25,000 nucleotides of DNA from Anaeromyces robustus. Its lineage: Eukaryota; Neocallimastigomycota; Neocallimastigomycetes; Neocallimastigales; Neocallimastigaceae. Under the pieces are notes generated by a model. It saw only the letters and a list, made by a program, of their open reading frames with translations, made no database searches and was not told where the DNA came from. The first letter of the stretch is position 1; each line of letters opens with the position of its first letter. The stretch spans positions 72,501 through 97,500 of the forward strand of contig MCFG01000136.1 in the NCBI GenBank assembly GCA_002104895.1, in the 5' to 3' direction. This document shows positions 1 through 10,805 of this stretch, piece after piece. Position numbers and translations under genes: made by a program.

Positions 1-713
1 AATAATATTGTAATAATTATTTTGAATTAATAATTTTATTATTTTTCTTTAATTAATCACATAATTATTATTTTTTTTTATTTTTTTTTATTAATTTTTA
101 TTCCATTTTTTTTTACTTATTTTTTTTTAAACTTCTATAATATAATAGAATAATTATTTATTTTTTTTTTATTCTATTTTACTTTTTATAAATAAATAAT
201 AAATCAAAATATATATGTTTTGATATACGATAAATTATCTTGATTTATATATTTATAATTTATTATAAAAAATATTTTCTAATTTAAAAATATTGATGAT
301 TTAAATATATTTGTAATATTTAAATGCTTATTATATAAAATATTGTTTATTTTAAATATATAATTTTTTTAGTATAATTTAATTATTACAATTCTTTTTG
401 AAATTAAAAAAAAAAAAAGACTTTTTTTCGTAAGTAATTAATTATACTAATTAAATTATATATTAATTTTTGAAGTATTTATTATTATAATATGTTTTTG
501 TTTTTATTTTTTTTTTTTAATACGATATGTTTTTTCTTGTATTTTATATTTTTTTTTATTTCAAAATTTGTTAATTATATATATGTATATGTATGTGTGT
601 ATTAGTATGTTTTGTGTAATATTTATTATTATTTCATTATATTTCATTATACATGAATTTTTTTTTGTTTATATTTGTATTTTATTTATTTTTATATATT
701 ATATTTATTGACT
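1..713. other. A+T-rich spacer
   Basis: Downstream of the minus-strand receptor-like gene. It holds T and A homopolymers and a short TATG-type array near 575-600. No gene or relic was seen. Confidence 0.6.
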
Positions 714-2290
714 TTATTTATATGCTCCATAATTATTATCAATATCTGCACTATTACGGAATTTTATACTTTTATTGTAGTTTTTACCTTCAATATTATA
801 TACTTTTTCAGGTTTATTGAAATTTCTATTATTTTCATTACTAAGATTATCATAGTAATATTGTGAATTAATATTTCTTTGATTATAGATTTTTGGACTA
901 TATATTTGAGGACTAGTCATTTGAGAACTAGTCATTTGAGAACTAGTAAGTTTAGGACTGTAATTTTTATAACTTTTTTCTTTACTACTTATATTGTTAT
1001 AAGATCCTTTATTACTGCTAGTTTCATTTTTGGATATACATAATAAAATTTGATCTATAAACATCATATAATATTGAATACTTGCGACAAATAATCTTAA
1101 ATCGTCAAAATCAAATTCTACACTTTTATAATTTGGTTGTGCATTATACCAAAATTTAATACCAAGAGTAAATGCAGCAACTGGAACGAAAATTAACGAT
1201 ACACCAGCAGTGAAAAATATTCTATATTCAGAAATAGCTTTAAATTTCTTGAAAAATCCAAAATGTGATTCTGTTACTTTAAATACATATTTTTTTAATA
1301 CAAAAAAAACAGTTAAATCATATAAAAGAGCACCAATCATAATGGTGAATTGAATAATCCAATGTCTATTATAAAATTTATCTCTTTCATTTTGGTTGTA
1401 TATTCCATCATTTGTATATGTTTTTTTTAATGAATATAAGAATAAATGATTTAAAATCAATACAATTTTTGTTATGTTAAATATAATACATGTTATATAC
1501 ACAGGCATTATTTTCTTTTTATTCTTTACTACGGCTTTTGTACGAAGTAATGGATACCAATCACCTACCATTTCACCAGTATACCAAAAAATAGTAGCTG
1601 CTTGTCTAGTAATAAAAAATTTTAAAGGATGGTACTCATTTTTATCTACTGTATGATGACATGAATACACTTGAGTATTTTCGTTGAAAGATAAAGCAAA
1701 GTAAGTTGGGAATAAATCACCAGTTTTATCTAATATATCTCCAATTGCACTATGATAATAATTATTATAATAATAATAAAAATATTTAATAAATATATAT
1801 ATTTATATCTATCTATATTTAAATATTTATTTTTATTTATTTTTGTTTCTTTATATTTTATATTTTATATTTTATATTTTATATTGATATAGATATTAAT
1901 ATTGATATTAATTCATAGTTATTTATATATATTTACTTACCGTAATAAAAAGTGAAATAATATAATTTTCATTACAGGTTTTTTAAATTTAAATTTGTGT
2001 AAAAAGAATATAGTCATAGTCCAGAAAAAGAAATACATTTTTGAAAATGGCTGAGTCAAAGCAAGAAGTATTACTCTTACATAATTTATTTTTTGATTAA
2101 ATCCATAATCTGGATTTTGACGCATCATATAATCTACATAACATTCAAAACTTGTTCCTTTACTACCCAACCAATCTAAGAAAGAATAATCCTTTTCTCC
2201 TAAATTCGTAAGAAAATATTTTCTTTGAGATTCATATAGAGCATATTGTGCTTCTGTAAAATTAAGATTTTGTGGAATTGGAACTACCAT
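714..2290 (-). CDS. Seven-TM GPCR-like membrane protein, member A (two exons)
   Basis: Joining exon 2290-1941 to exon 1749-714 across a GTAAGT...TAG intron gives 461 residues; codon 117 (CG|T, Arg) is split in phase 2. The N-terminus (1-70) has an NFT glycosylation sequon and SKGT-SFECY with Cys50. Hydrophobic segments lie near 83-99, 106-124, 160-182, 197-222, 246-268, 294-317 and 333-354. Loops 100-104, 185-196 and 267-287 are rich in Lys/Arg, which by the positive-inside rule puts the N-terminus outside and the tail inside. Motifs: Cys147 before segment 3, GEMVGDWYPLLR at 175-186, FKKFK and EYR before segment 6, and QYYMMFIDQ in segment 7. The tail (355-461) is Ser/Asn/Tyr-rich with repeated TSSQM. 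It lies in the same orientation as the 3736-5126 gene; its closest relative here is the 20508-21820 copy. No named family is recognised; receptor function is inferred from topology only. Confidence 0.88.
1750..1940 (-). other. Spliceosomal intron of member A (191 nt)
   Basis: The donor reads GTAAGT and the acceptor ATCATAG on the minus strand. Without splicing, the upstream frame stops immediately after the donor (CGG TAA). Splicing restores a frame that continues the protein homology with the three other copies. The intron is almost pure A+T with AT-rich microsatellite sequence. Confidence 0.88.
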
Positions 2291-2486
2291 TTTAAATTAT
2301 TATTAATATTCTTTCATTCAAAAAAAATATTAATTAAATATTATAAATATTGTCAATAATAACAATATTTTTTTTATATTATACTTAAATTAATTATTAT
2401 TTTTTTTACAATTTAAATAAATTTTTTTTTAAAAGTAATAGTAATACTTTTTCTTTTAATTTTTAAAAAAAAATTTTTTTAAAAAG

Positions 2487-2519
<33 letters not shown>

Positions 2520-2816
2520 CATGAAGTAATCAAATATACGGTACTCACATGTATTGTTTCATTTTTTTTTTTTATTAAAAATTTAAATGATAAATTTCAT
2601 TGTAAATAAATATCCTATATAATATATTGTAATATACTATATTATACTATATTATAATATATTATAATATAATATATTGTTTATTATAATTATATAATAA
2701 TATATTATTAATATAAATAATAATTAAATTTTTTTATAAACATACAAAAATAAAAATAAAGAGCACAAAGAAAAATAGAATAAAATTAAATACTAATTAA
2801 TATTTAAAAAACTTTA

Positions 2817-2837
2817 AATAAATAAATAAATAAATAA

Positions 2838-2876
<39 letters not shown>

Positions 2877-2930
2877 ATATATAAATAAATAAATAAATAT
2901 ATAAATAAATAAATATATAAATATTTTTAT
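2817..2930. repeat. AAAT tetranucleotide microsatellite
   Basis: Repeated AAAT units, with ATAT interruptions in the second half. Similar arrays lie at 5928-6004 and 17401-17456. Confidence 0.93.
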
Positions 2931-3222
2931 ATTTTTTTTTAATAAATGAAAATATAATAATTAATAGTTATTATTATTACAAAAGGAAAAAAAAATTCTA
3001 TTTCAATAAATATATATAAAAAAAAATAGCGTATAATATAAAATTATTATATAATAATTATAATAAAAAATTATTAGTTTGAGAATACAATTTCCATTAA
3101 AAATATAATAAAAAAACTTTTTTCTTTTGGATACAATCATTATTTTAAACCGTTCTTAAAAAAAAAAAAAAAATAATTCAAATTAAAAGGTGATAATTTT
3201 TTTTTTCATATTATAAATTATA

Positions 3223-3285
3223 TATATTAAAAATATCTTAATATAATAAAATTTATATTAAAAATATCTTAATATTATGAAAATT
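3223..3285. repeat. 31-bp direct repeat, two units
   Basis: Two copies of a unit containing ATTAAAAATATCTTAATAT stand next to each other at 3223 and 3254. Confidence 0.7.
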
Positions 3286-3463
3286 CTTTTTATATTATTT
3301 TGTAATAATTTCTATATTACATCATATTATATTATATTGTACTTTAATAAATTAAATTATAATTTTTTACATTGTGTTAAATTACTTTTCATTGTGTGAT
3401 AACACTTTATTTTTTATTATTTTATTGTTATTTTTTTTTATTGTTTATGTTTCATTAATAATT

Positions 3464-3494
<31 letters not shown>

Positions 3495-3595
3495 TTATTA
3501 TTTTATTATTAATAATTTTTATTTTATTATTATTATTTTATTATTTATGTAGTGTATTTTTTTATTTATTTATTTATATATACTCTATTTTTTAA

Positions 3596-3750
3596 TTAAT
3601 TAATTAATTAATTATTTATTTAATTATTCATTCATTCATTTATTTATTATTATAATTAATTAACTAATTATTTAATTATTTATTTAATTATTTAATTATT
3701 TAATTATTTAATTATTTAATTATTTAATTATTTAATTATTTATTATTATA
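3596..3750. repeat. AATT/AATTATTT microsatellite at the 3' end of member B
   Basis: TTAA tetramers and then an eight-base AATTATTT period run into the stop codon of the 3736-5126 gene. Length changes here could alter the end of that protein. Confidence 0.85.
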
Positions 3751-5126
3751 CTTATTATAATCAATATTATAGGAAGTTAATTCTTTGTATTTAGCATCAT
3801 TTAAAAATCCAAAATCATTATTTGTATTTAATGGAGTGCTATCTGATATAAAGGTAGTTCCTAATTCTACTGAATTAGTACTACTAATATGATTTAATAA
3901 GTCACTATTTGAAACACTATAATTCATATTTTCATAACGGAATCTACCACTACTGTATTTATTATTATAACTCCTTGAATATATTTCAGCGGAATTAGTA
4001 GATATATTATTAGAATGAATAAGAAATATTTGATCAACAAAAATCATGAAATATTGTAGACCAGCTAAAAAATCTCTAAGTTCTTCCATTGTAAAATCAA
4101 CTCCAGTTTCTGCATTCTTTATATGATAAATCATATGTAATATACCGGCTGAAGAAACTAATAACATGGAAATGAAATTAAAAATTTGCATACATGAAAG
4201 TCTATATTCAGGAACATTTTTAAACTTTTTACTGAAATTACTATATTCTGAATATTTAGTTTGATGAATATATCTTCTTATAACAATCCATACTGAAATA
4301 CTATAAATAGCTGATGCATAAGTAACAATTAATCGAATAAAGGTTAAATTTAAATTATATTTATTTATTTTTTCTGTATTATACATTCCATTATTATCGT
4401 ATATATTTGATGGACCAAGAGTTAAGTTATATGCAGCTAAAACTATTTTTGATATATTAAAAAGTATAGAGGTAAAAATAACAGATATAGCTTCTTTTTT
4501 TGAATTTACTATTTCAATTGTACGAAGTAAAGGATATAAATCACCAATTATTTCACCCAAAATTGAAAAGACATTTCCTAATTCTATTTTAAATAGCCAT
4601 TTATATGGATGAATAGAATCAAATATACATCCTGTGTTACTATTAACAAAATAATGAGGCCATAATTCACTAATTTGCTTAAATATTTCACTTATAGAAC
4701 TATTAGTAGTGTTATATATATATATATATAAATATCATTAATAAAGTATTTTCCATTAAAATTTATTTAAAAATTTATAAATATAATATAATATAATATA
4801 TGATATTATGAAATAAAAATATAAGAACTATTTAATTACCGTAAAGTATAATAAGTTAAAACTAATTTCATAACTTTATGTTTAAAATTAAACTTGTATA
4901 AGATAAATAATAACACTGTCCAATAAAAGAATGTATATTGTAGTGGTTTATATATAGCACCAATTATTATTCTTATAGTACTAACTGTTAAATCTAATTC
5001 TTGAGCTGGTGAAAATGAACTTTTAAATTCTTTATAGCATTCATAACTTGTTCCTTTACTTGATAACCACTTTAGTGTACCAGGACTTTCATTTTGAATA
5101 AATTGGCTTTCTTCATAGTTAAGCAT
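3736..5126 (-). CDS. Seven-TM GPCR-like membrane protein, member B (two exons)
   Basis: Exon 5126-4840 joined to exon 4699-3736 gives 416 residues, with Arg96 split CG|T. The start ATG at 5126 is supported by the equal 95-codon first exon of the copy at 14315-15680. Visible parts: a short N-terminus with an NES sequon at 12 and SKGTSYECY with Cys30; segment 1 near 62-78; conserved Cys120 in the loop before segment 3; GEIIGDLYPLLR at 144-155; a basic loop with KKFK and EYR; and QYFMIFVDQ in segment 7. The tail carries SNSD and SSTN runs and ends YNIDYNKYNNK, a motif shared with the 14315-15680 copy. The stop codon lies inside the edge of an AATTATTT microsatellite, so the 3' end may vary. Same family as the 714-2290 gene but the other subgroup. 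Function unknown; a sensory receptor is inferred from topology. Confidence 0.87.
4700..4839 (-). other. Spliceosomal intron of member B (140 nt)
   Basis: The donor is GTAATT and the acceptor ends ACTACTAATAG on the minus strand. The ACTAAT just before the AG resembles a branch-point consensus but is unusually close to it. The intron holds a TA-rich microsatellite. It is in the same phase and protein position as the introns of the other three copies. Confidence 0.85.
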
Positions 5127-5922
5127 TTTTTGTATATATTTATATATTACTTAAATTATTTTACTTAAATATTTATTAAAAAGTCTTTTATATATTTTTC
5201 TTTTTTCTTTTTTTTTATATTTCTTTATTTTTATATTTCTTTTTTTATATTATTTTTTTTTTTTTACTTTTACTTTTTTTTTATTTTGAATAGATATATA
5301 TATAATGTAGTTTTTAATTAATTATAAATATTATTTATTTTATTATATAATAAAATAAATATTTATTTAAAATATTTACTATTTTAAAGTAAAATAGTAA
5401 AGTAAAATATTTTATATTACTTAACTATTTTAAAAATTTTATTTTTTAAATCTATATTATAAAAAATGAAAATTTCAGGAAAAAAAATTTTTTTTTCAAA
5501 GTTTTTTTATTTTTTTTATTTTAACAAAAATAATAATTTTTTTCTATAATAAATAATTCTGCCAATGATATTAAATAAACCTTATTATTATTTATTACTA
5601 AATTTTAATTAATTATATATTTATAAGTATATTGAATTAATATATTATTAATTATTTAAAGTTAAAAAAAAAATCCATAAAAAGCAAAAAGGAAAATTAA
5701 AAAAATAATTAAAAGAAAAAGATAAAACAAACAACAACAATAATTAAAAAAAAAAAAAAAAAAAAAAAAATAAACGATGAAATAAATTTTGAAATATAAT
5801 AAAGTATGATTATTATTAATCTAAACAATAATAAAATAAATAAAAGTATTATTAAATAGAAATAAATAAATAATTATATAAATATATAAACATAAATATA
5901 CAAATTTACATATAAATAAAAT

Positions 5923-5982
<60 letters not shown>

Positions 5983-6788
5983 ATTAATAAATAAATAAAT
6001 AAATAATATTTTATTTATTATTTTTATTATTTAAATAAATTTTTATTTTTTAAGTAGAATTTTCCTTTATTATTTATGTAATTTAATTTAGTATATTATT
6101 TTTGTTCTATTTTTTTTTTCCCTTTTAATTATTATTATCGAAAAAATATTACAATAGAATTTAATATATTGTTTTATTAAATTCTAAACTTTAAAAGTTA
6201 CATTTTATATATTTTAAATTTTTGTTAAACTTAAAAAATTATTAAAAGCTCATATGTACCATAATTAATATAAAAAATAAAGGATACTACCTATTTCTAT
6301 ATAAATAAATAATTTTTTTTTTTGTATCACGTTTTTATTATTTATTTATTTATTTTATATATTATATATTTTATATATATTATAATAATTATTTACTTTT
6401 ATTAAATTTAAAAAAAAATATATATATATATATTTTAAATATAATGTTTCAAAAATTTACACAGTTATATATTGAATATTAAATTTAAAAATTTTTATAC
6501 ATAAAATAAAATATTACAAAAACAAAAAAGTATTACAAAAAAGTTATTTATTTAAAAAGATATAAATATAAAATTAATTTTTTCTATTTCTGCTGATATT
6601 ATAGTTTTTTGAAAATTTTAATATTTTGAAAATTTTTATTTGATATATTAAAAATTTAGAGTTATAGTCGTTTATTCTATGAGTATTAATATTTAAACTA
6701 TTTTAATTTTATTTCTGAACATAATATTATTAAGTCTTTTTTTTTTCTTAATGAAAATGATTCAGCTGATTTGTGGGAGAATTTAACG
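5127..6788. other. A+T-rich spacer upstream of member B
   Basis: Promoter side of the 3736-5126 gene. It holds poly-T and poly-A tracts (about 5747-5770), an AAAT array and no visible gene. Confidence 0.6.
5928..6004. repeat. AAAT tetranucleotide microsatellite
   Basis: About 18 copies of AAAT in a gene-free region. Confidence 0.93.
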
Positions 6789-7032
6789 GGCAACACATTA
6801 CCTTATTATATTAATGTTGCCTCTTTGATAAATTCCAAATAAAAATTTTAATATAGTTAATGTTGCCTCTTTGATAAATTCTAAATAATATTAATATAGT
6901 TAAATGTTGCCTCTTTGATAAATTCCAAATAAAAATTTTAATATAGTTAATGTTGCCTCTTTGATAAATTCCAAATAATGTTAATATAGTTAATGTTACT
7001 TCTTTGATAAATTCCAAATAATGTTAATATAG
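6789..7032. repeat. Tandem repeat of 43-47 bp, five units, with a leading hairpin
   Basis: Five units start at 6811, 6857, 6900, 6947 and 6990, each with the core ATGTTGCCTCTTTGATAA and ending ATATAG. Lengths run 46, 43, 47, 43, 43, which suggests duplication of a two-unit block. Just before the first unit, GGCAACA (6789-6795) is the reverse complement of TGTTGCC (6815-6821) and can form a hairpin. The apparent minus-strand ORF here is only the repeat read through. Confidence 0.88.
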
Positions 7033-7258
7033 TTAATTTAATTGTAATATGATATATTTTCTTGAATAATATATAAATTTTGAACTTGGAATTATTAATA
7101 CATGAAATAGAGTATAAACATCCATCTTAATATATATATATATATGTTACTTTTAACAAAATTTATTAATTATATAATTATTTTTTTATTTTCATTCTCA
7201 TTACATATATATTTAAGTGATTTTAATCAAAAAATATTTATATTAAATAATGATATTT

Positions 7259-7521
7259 GCTTTAAGATGTTTTTTTTTCTTATTATTTTTTTCTTGAATT
7301 AAAATGTTTTTTTTTATTATTTTTTGCTTTAATTAAAATGTTTTTTTTTCTTATTACCTTTACTTTAATTAAAATGTTTTTGTTTCTTATTATTTTTTGA
7401 TTTAATTAAAATGTTTTTTTTTATTATTTTTTTGCTTATATTAAAATGTTTTTGTTTCTTATTATCTTTGCTTTAATTAAAATATTCTTGTTTCTCATTA
7501 TCTTTGCTTTAATTTAATTTT
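7259..7521. repeat. Imperfect tandem repeat of about 33-37 bp
   Basis: About eight degenerate units containing TTAATTAAAATGTTTTT, followed by TTTCTTATTA and TTTGCTT. No coding frame spans it convincingly. Confidence 0.75.
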
Positions 7522-8113
7522 TTTTGTTTCTTTGAATTCTTTTTTAAAAAAAAATAATTATTAACATTTCCATTTTATTATAAAAATATAAAGCTATATA
7601 TTCTTTATTTTCTATAATTTTAATTTATATAGATTATATATAAATATTTTCCTGTTTTATTGTTATAATAATATATAACATTTATCATTGAAATTTTTTC
7701 ATTAATATTATATATATTAGGATATTCTTTTTGAAATAATGATATACTTATATTTGTTTTAATAATTTTTTTTGAATTATTTTGAATTTAAATTTTAACT
7801 ATTCTTTTTTTTTTTAAAAAAAAAATAGTTAAAATTTAATTAATAATTCTGAAGATTATAAAATAATATGTAGCACTAATTATTATATCATATATCATTT
7901 ATTAATTATAATAATATGAATTTACATCTTCATTATTTACTATTGAGATATTGTATTATAAAATATTAATTAGATAGTTGGCATTTTTATATAATTATAT
8001 TGTCATTTTAAATAATTCAAATATTATCGAAAAAAATAAGTAAAAATATGTTAATGTTATAATTTTACAACATAAATAACTTTTATAATAATTTTAATAA
8101 AATCTTCATGATA
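7522..8113. other. Gene-free spacer
   Basis: A foldback at about 7789-7838 (AATTTTAACTATTCTTTTTT against AAAAAATAGTTAAAATT) is the only structure seen. Confidence 0.5.
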
Positions 8114-8175
8114 ATTGGCAGTGATAGGCTAATTCCAATAACTGGAATAATTCAAACCCTACTTACTCTGCCAAT
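8114..8175. other. Nested 62-nt hairpin
   Basis: ATTGGCAG (8114-8121) can pair with CTGCCAAT (8168-8175), TAGG (8125-8128) with CCTA (8158-8161), and ATTCCA (8132-8137) with TGGAAT (8143-8148) across a five-base loop. It is much more G+C-rich than its surroundings. It is too short and lacks the A and B boxes for a tRNA. It could be a structured RNA or a foldback element end. Confidence 0.4.
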
Positions 8176-8261
8176 GTTTAAAGGTGAATTTAAATTTATA
8201 TGAATTAGAATTTAGAATTTAGGTATACTTTAAATCATTAATATAAATAAGTAACAATTTA

Positions 8262-8965
8262 GGATTTTTCTTGAAAAAAAAATTGATTGAACCCTAGATA
8301 AAAACTTAAATAATATATTATTTTGCAAAAGATATTGAACCCTAGATAAAAAATTAAATAATATGTTTTTTTACAAAGGATATTGAATTCTCTGTAAAAT
8401 TTAAGTAATATATGTTTCACAAATTTCAAAAAATCAATTTCTTTAAATGGATTATCAATTCTGTCTTAAAGTATTTTATCCAACAGTAGCTTGGAATTGG
8501 TTAATTTCACCATTTTTATTCCATAAATTTCAAATAATTCAAATTTATTTTATGTTTATTTAGGTTGTTATAAAGAATTAATTGAAATTTTAAATTATTT
8601 TCCATTGAATTCTTAATACTAAAAAAATATGATGTTATGGTTAATTATATTAGAATTGCTTCTTATTCATCACTATTTAAAATTGATGTAAAACAATTAA
8701 GAGTTTTTTTATTTACTTTTGTATAATTCTTTCTTGAATAACTAATTGATCAATTTTACTATTGTTATTTTCAAATCTTAAGCGTTATCATGTTTAATTC
8801 ATTTTAACATTAATAATACCTATTTTCTAAATTCTTTATCATTATTCGTTCCTACCATTTTTTTCTCTATTAATTTACATAAGGAATATAAAAAAATTGA
8901 ATTCCAAATTATAATTTCATCATAATTTTTATATAACATATAAAAGATATCATTCTATGTTGAAC
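8262..8965 (-). pseudogene. Possible decayed protein-coding sequence, family unknown
   Basis: Several minus-strand stretches read more like protein than the local background, but are split by stops and frame changes. About 8960-8826 gives NDIFYMLYKNYDEI... to VGTNNDKEFRK; about 8770-8715 gives FENNNSKIDQLVIQERIIQ; about 8475-8265 is open for nearly 70 codons, starting DRIDNPFKEIDFLKF and running through the 122-bp inverted-repeat arm. Use of GAA, GAT, CAA and GGT codons is higher than in plain spacer. I recognise no family and cannot rule out chance. A plus-strand 38-codon ORF at 8447-8563 overlaps it. Confidence 0.3.
8295..8416 (+). repeat. Left arm of a 122-bp inverted repeat
   Basis: This stretch matches the reverse complement of 10219-10340 over 122 bases with four mismatches by direct reading. 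It contains about 2.5 copies of an internal unit of roughly 48 bases, beginning ATTGAACCCTAGATAAAA. Similarity stops abruptly at both ends. Confidence 0.9.
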
Positions 8966-9994
8966 TACTCTAATCAATAGCAAAATATTTATTCTGTTGT
9001 ACTATTTTTTTTATCTATAATTATAAATTATTATAAAATATAATAATGGATTAGATAAAAAAATAATAATATTTAAATTATATATAATTTTTTAATTGAA
9101 TTATATGATATAATACTTAACAAATAATTGAATTATTTTACTGCCAAAATTTTATTTTAATTTGGGTTTAGCTAACCACAGATTAAAAAAAATTTAATAA
9201 TAATAATAGTTATTCAAATTTATATATGTTATTTTGGATAAAAACTTTTTTATTATTTATTATATTATAAATATTATTTAAATAAATTATGTAGTATATA
9301 TAAGCTTAGGTTTTTTAAAGGAAAATATTGATATATATAATTTGAATATTAAAATTTAAGAAAAAAAATATAAATAAATTAAAAAAATAAAAAAAATTAC
9401 TTTTTATTTTTTTTTTAAATTAATATATTTAATAATATTTAAAAAAAAAATAATATTTTATATTATAGCTACTAAGTTATTATGCTAGGAATAATTTATA
9501 TATGGATAAAATTGAATAATAATTTATACTAATATTTAAACATAATTTATGTATGGTTAGTTAAGTAACTTTTGTAAATATTTAATATAAATATAAAATA
9601 ATATTTTGCTTTAAAAATAATTATTAGTTTAAATAAGATATTTTATATGTTTAATAAAATAATACTTGACTTTTAAAACAAAAATTATTATAAAAATTTA
9701 AGATAATTTCTTTTTTTTTAAAAATTATTCTATATTAAGAAAACTTTTTAAAAATTTTAAAAAACGAAAGTGATTTTCTTTATAAGTATATTTTTAATAC
9801 TTAAGAAATAGAAATTCTAATAAAAAAAAAAGAACAATAAACAATTATAATAGATTCAACTAGGATAGAAAAAAACAAATTTTATTAATTATTAAATATA
9901 TTTATATTGTTATTATAATTTTTTATTATGATGAATAAAAGAAGAATAATTAAATAACTACTATAGTTTCTTTTTAATTTAATTTCAAATTATA
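8966..9994. other. Gene-free spacer inside the inverted repeat
   Basis: A+T-rich, with GGTTTAGCTAACC-like palindromic sequence near 9163-9178. No coding stretch was seen. Confidence 0.5.
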
Positions 9995-10150
9995 CTTTTT
10001 TTTTATTATTTTAATAATTGTTATACAAAGTAATGAATATAATTTTTTATAGATGTAAAAATTAATTTTTTTATTTAATAATTAAGCAAAGTAATTTGGA
10101 AATATATCACTCTATTTATCAATCATATTTTCAAATGAATTATGATAATA
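9995..10150 (-). pseudogene. Relic of exon 2 of the seven-TM family
   Basis: On the minus strand, 10140-10083 reads like the start of exon 2 in the 714-2290 gene: it gives S-FENMIDK-stop-SDIFPNYFA-stop, where that gene has A-IGDILDKTGDLFPTYFAL. The DNA next to it (TATGATAATAAT at 10141-10152) matches the intron end of that gene, though the AG acceptor is lost. After a deletion, 10042-9995 resembles the segment-3 end (TATTCATTACTTTGTATA where the gene has TATCCATTACTTCGTACA). Two stops, a lost splice site and missing parts show it is dead. No matching first exon was found upstream. Confidence 0.6.
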
Positions 10151-10218
10151 ATAAATAATAAATAATAAATAATAATAATAAATAATAAATAATAAATAAT
10201 AATAATAATACTAATACT

Positions 10219-10340
10219 AACATATATTACTTAAATTTTACAGAGAGTTCTATATCCTTTGTAAAAAAATATATTATTTAATTTTTTATATAGGGTTCAA
10301 TATCTTTTGCAAAATAATATATTATTTAAGTTTTTATCTA
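10219..10340 (-). repeat. Right arm of the 122-bp inverted repeat
   Basis: Near-perfect reverse-complement copy of 8295-8416 (four mismatches), lying about 70 bases beyond the exon-2 relic and flanked on both sides by CTAATA and AAT microsatellites. The frame that is open through the left arm is also open here. Confidence 0.9.
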
Positions 10341-10493
10341 ATACTAATACTAACACTAATACTAATAATAGTAATAAAAAGAAAACATAATAAAATAATA
10401 ATAATAATAATATTAATAATAATAGTAATAAAAAGAAAACATAAAAAAATTATAATAATGACAATAATAAAATAATAATAATAATAATAGTAA

Positions 10494-10628
10494 TAAAAAG
10501 AAAACGTAATAAAAAAAGAAAAATTATAATAAAAAAGAAATATAATAAAATAAAGGGTTAAATTATTTTTATTTATAAATTTAATTGTTAGATCAAACTA
10601 AAATAGAAATTATTAATAATAATAAATA

Positions 10629-10660
<32 letters not shown>

Positions 10661-10719
10661 TATATAAATTAAATATTGTTGTTGAAGGAAATAGAAATTG
10701 AATTATTAATAATAATAAA
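10494..10719. repeat. Direct duplication, copy 1
   Basis: The blocks at 10498-10590 and 10660-10718 recur at 11818-11907 and 11965-12021 in the same orientation (shared AAATTGAATTATTAATAATA and TATTGTTGTTGAAG). Copy 1 has an ACA microsatellite (about 10632-10660) between the blocks. Partial extra copies of the leading AGTAATAAAAAGAAAACA motif lie at about 10366 and 10421. Confidence 0.75.
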
Positions 10720-10805
10720 TAACAACAACAATTATTAATATATAATAATAGTAATTATAATTACATTGATAATATATTAATGTATTTAATACTATTATTG
10801 AAACT

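Larger units (their letters stand above)
2291..3595. other. Spacer between members A and B
   Basis: It should hold the promoter of the 714-2290 gene and the terminator of the 3736-5126 gene. Visible are a long poly-A tract (about 2481-2518), TATAATA-type arrays at 2615-2705, an AAAT array and an ATT array at about 3470-3495. No credible gene was seen. Confidence 0.6.

Noticed and set aside
3374-3595. 73-codon plus-strand ORF rich in Tyr, Phe and Ile
   Set aside because: Mostly ATT microsatellite translation (a run of Tyr); not a credible protein.
6811-7017. 68-codon minus-strand ORF
   Set aside because: It is the 43-47 bp tandem repeat read through; the protein repeats YQRGNINYIKIF with the DNA period.
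6811-7032. CRISPR array
   Set aside because: Units abut with no unique spacers, no cas genes, and the setting is eukaryotic.
8114-8175. tRNA candidate from the 7-bp outer stem TTGGCAG/CTGCCAA
   Set aside because: Only 62 nt, with no D or T arm and no A or B box in either orientation.
8283-8345. AACCCTA strings as internal telomere sequence
   Set aside because: Only two copies about 48 bases apart, part of the larger internal repeat; no TTAGGG-type array.
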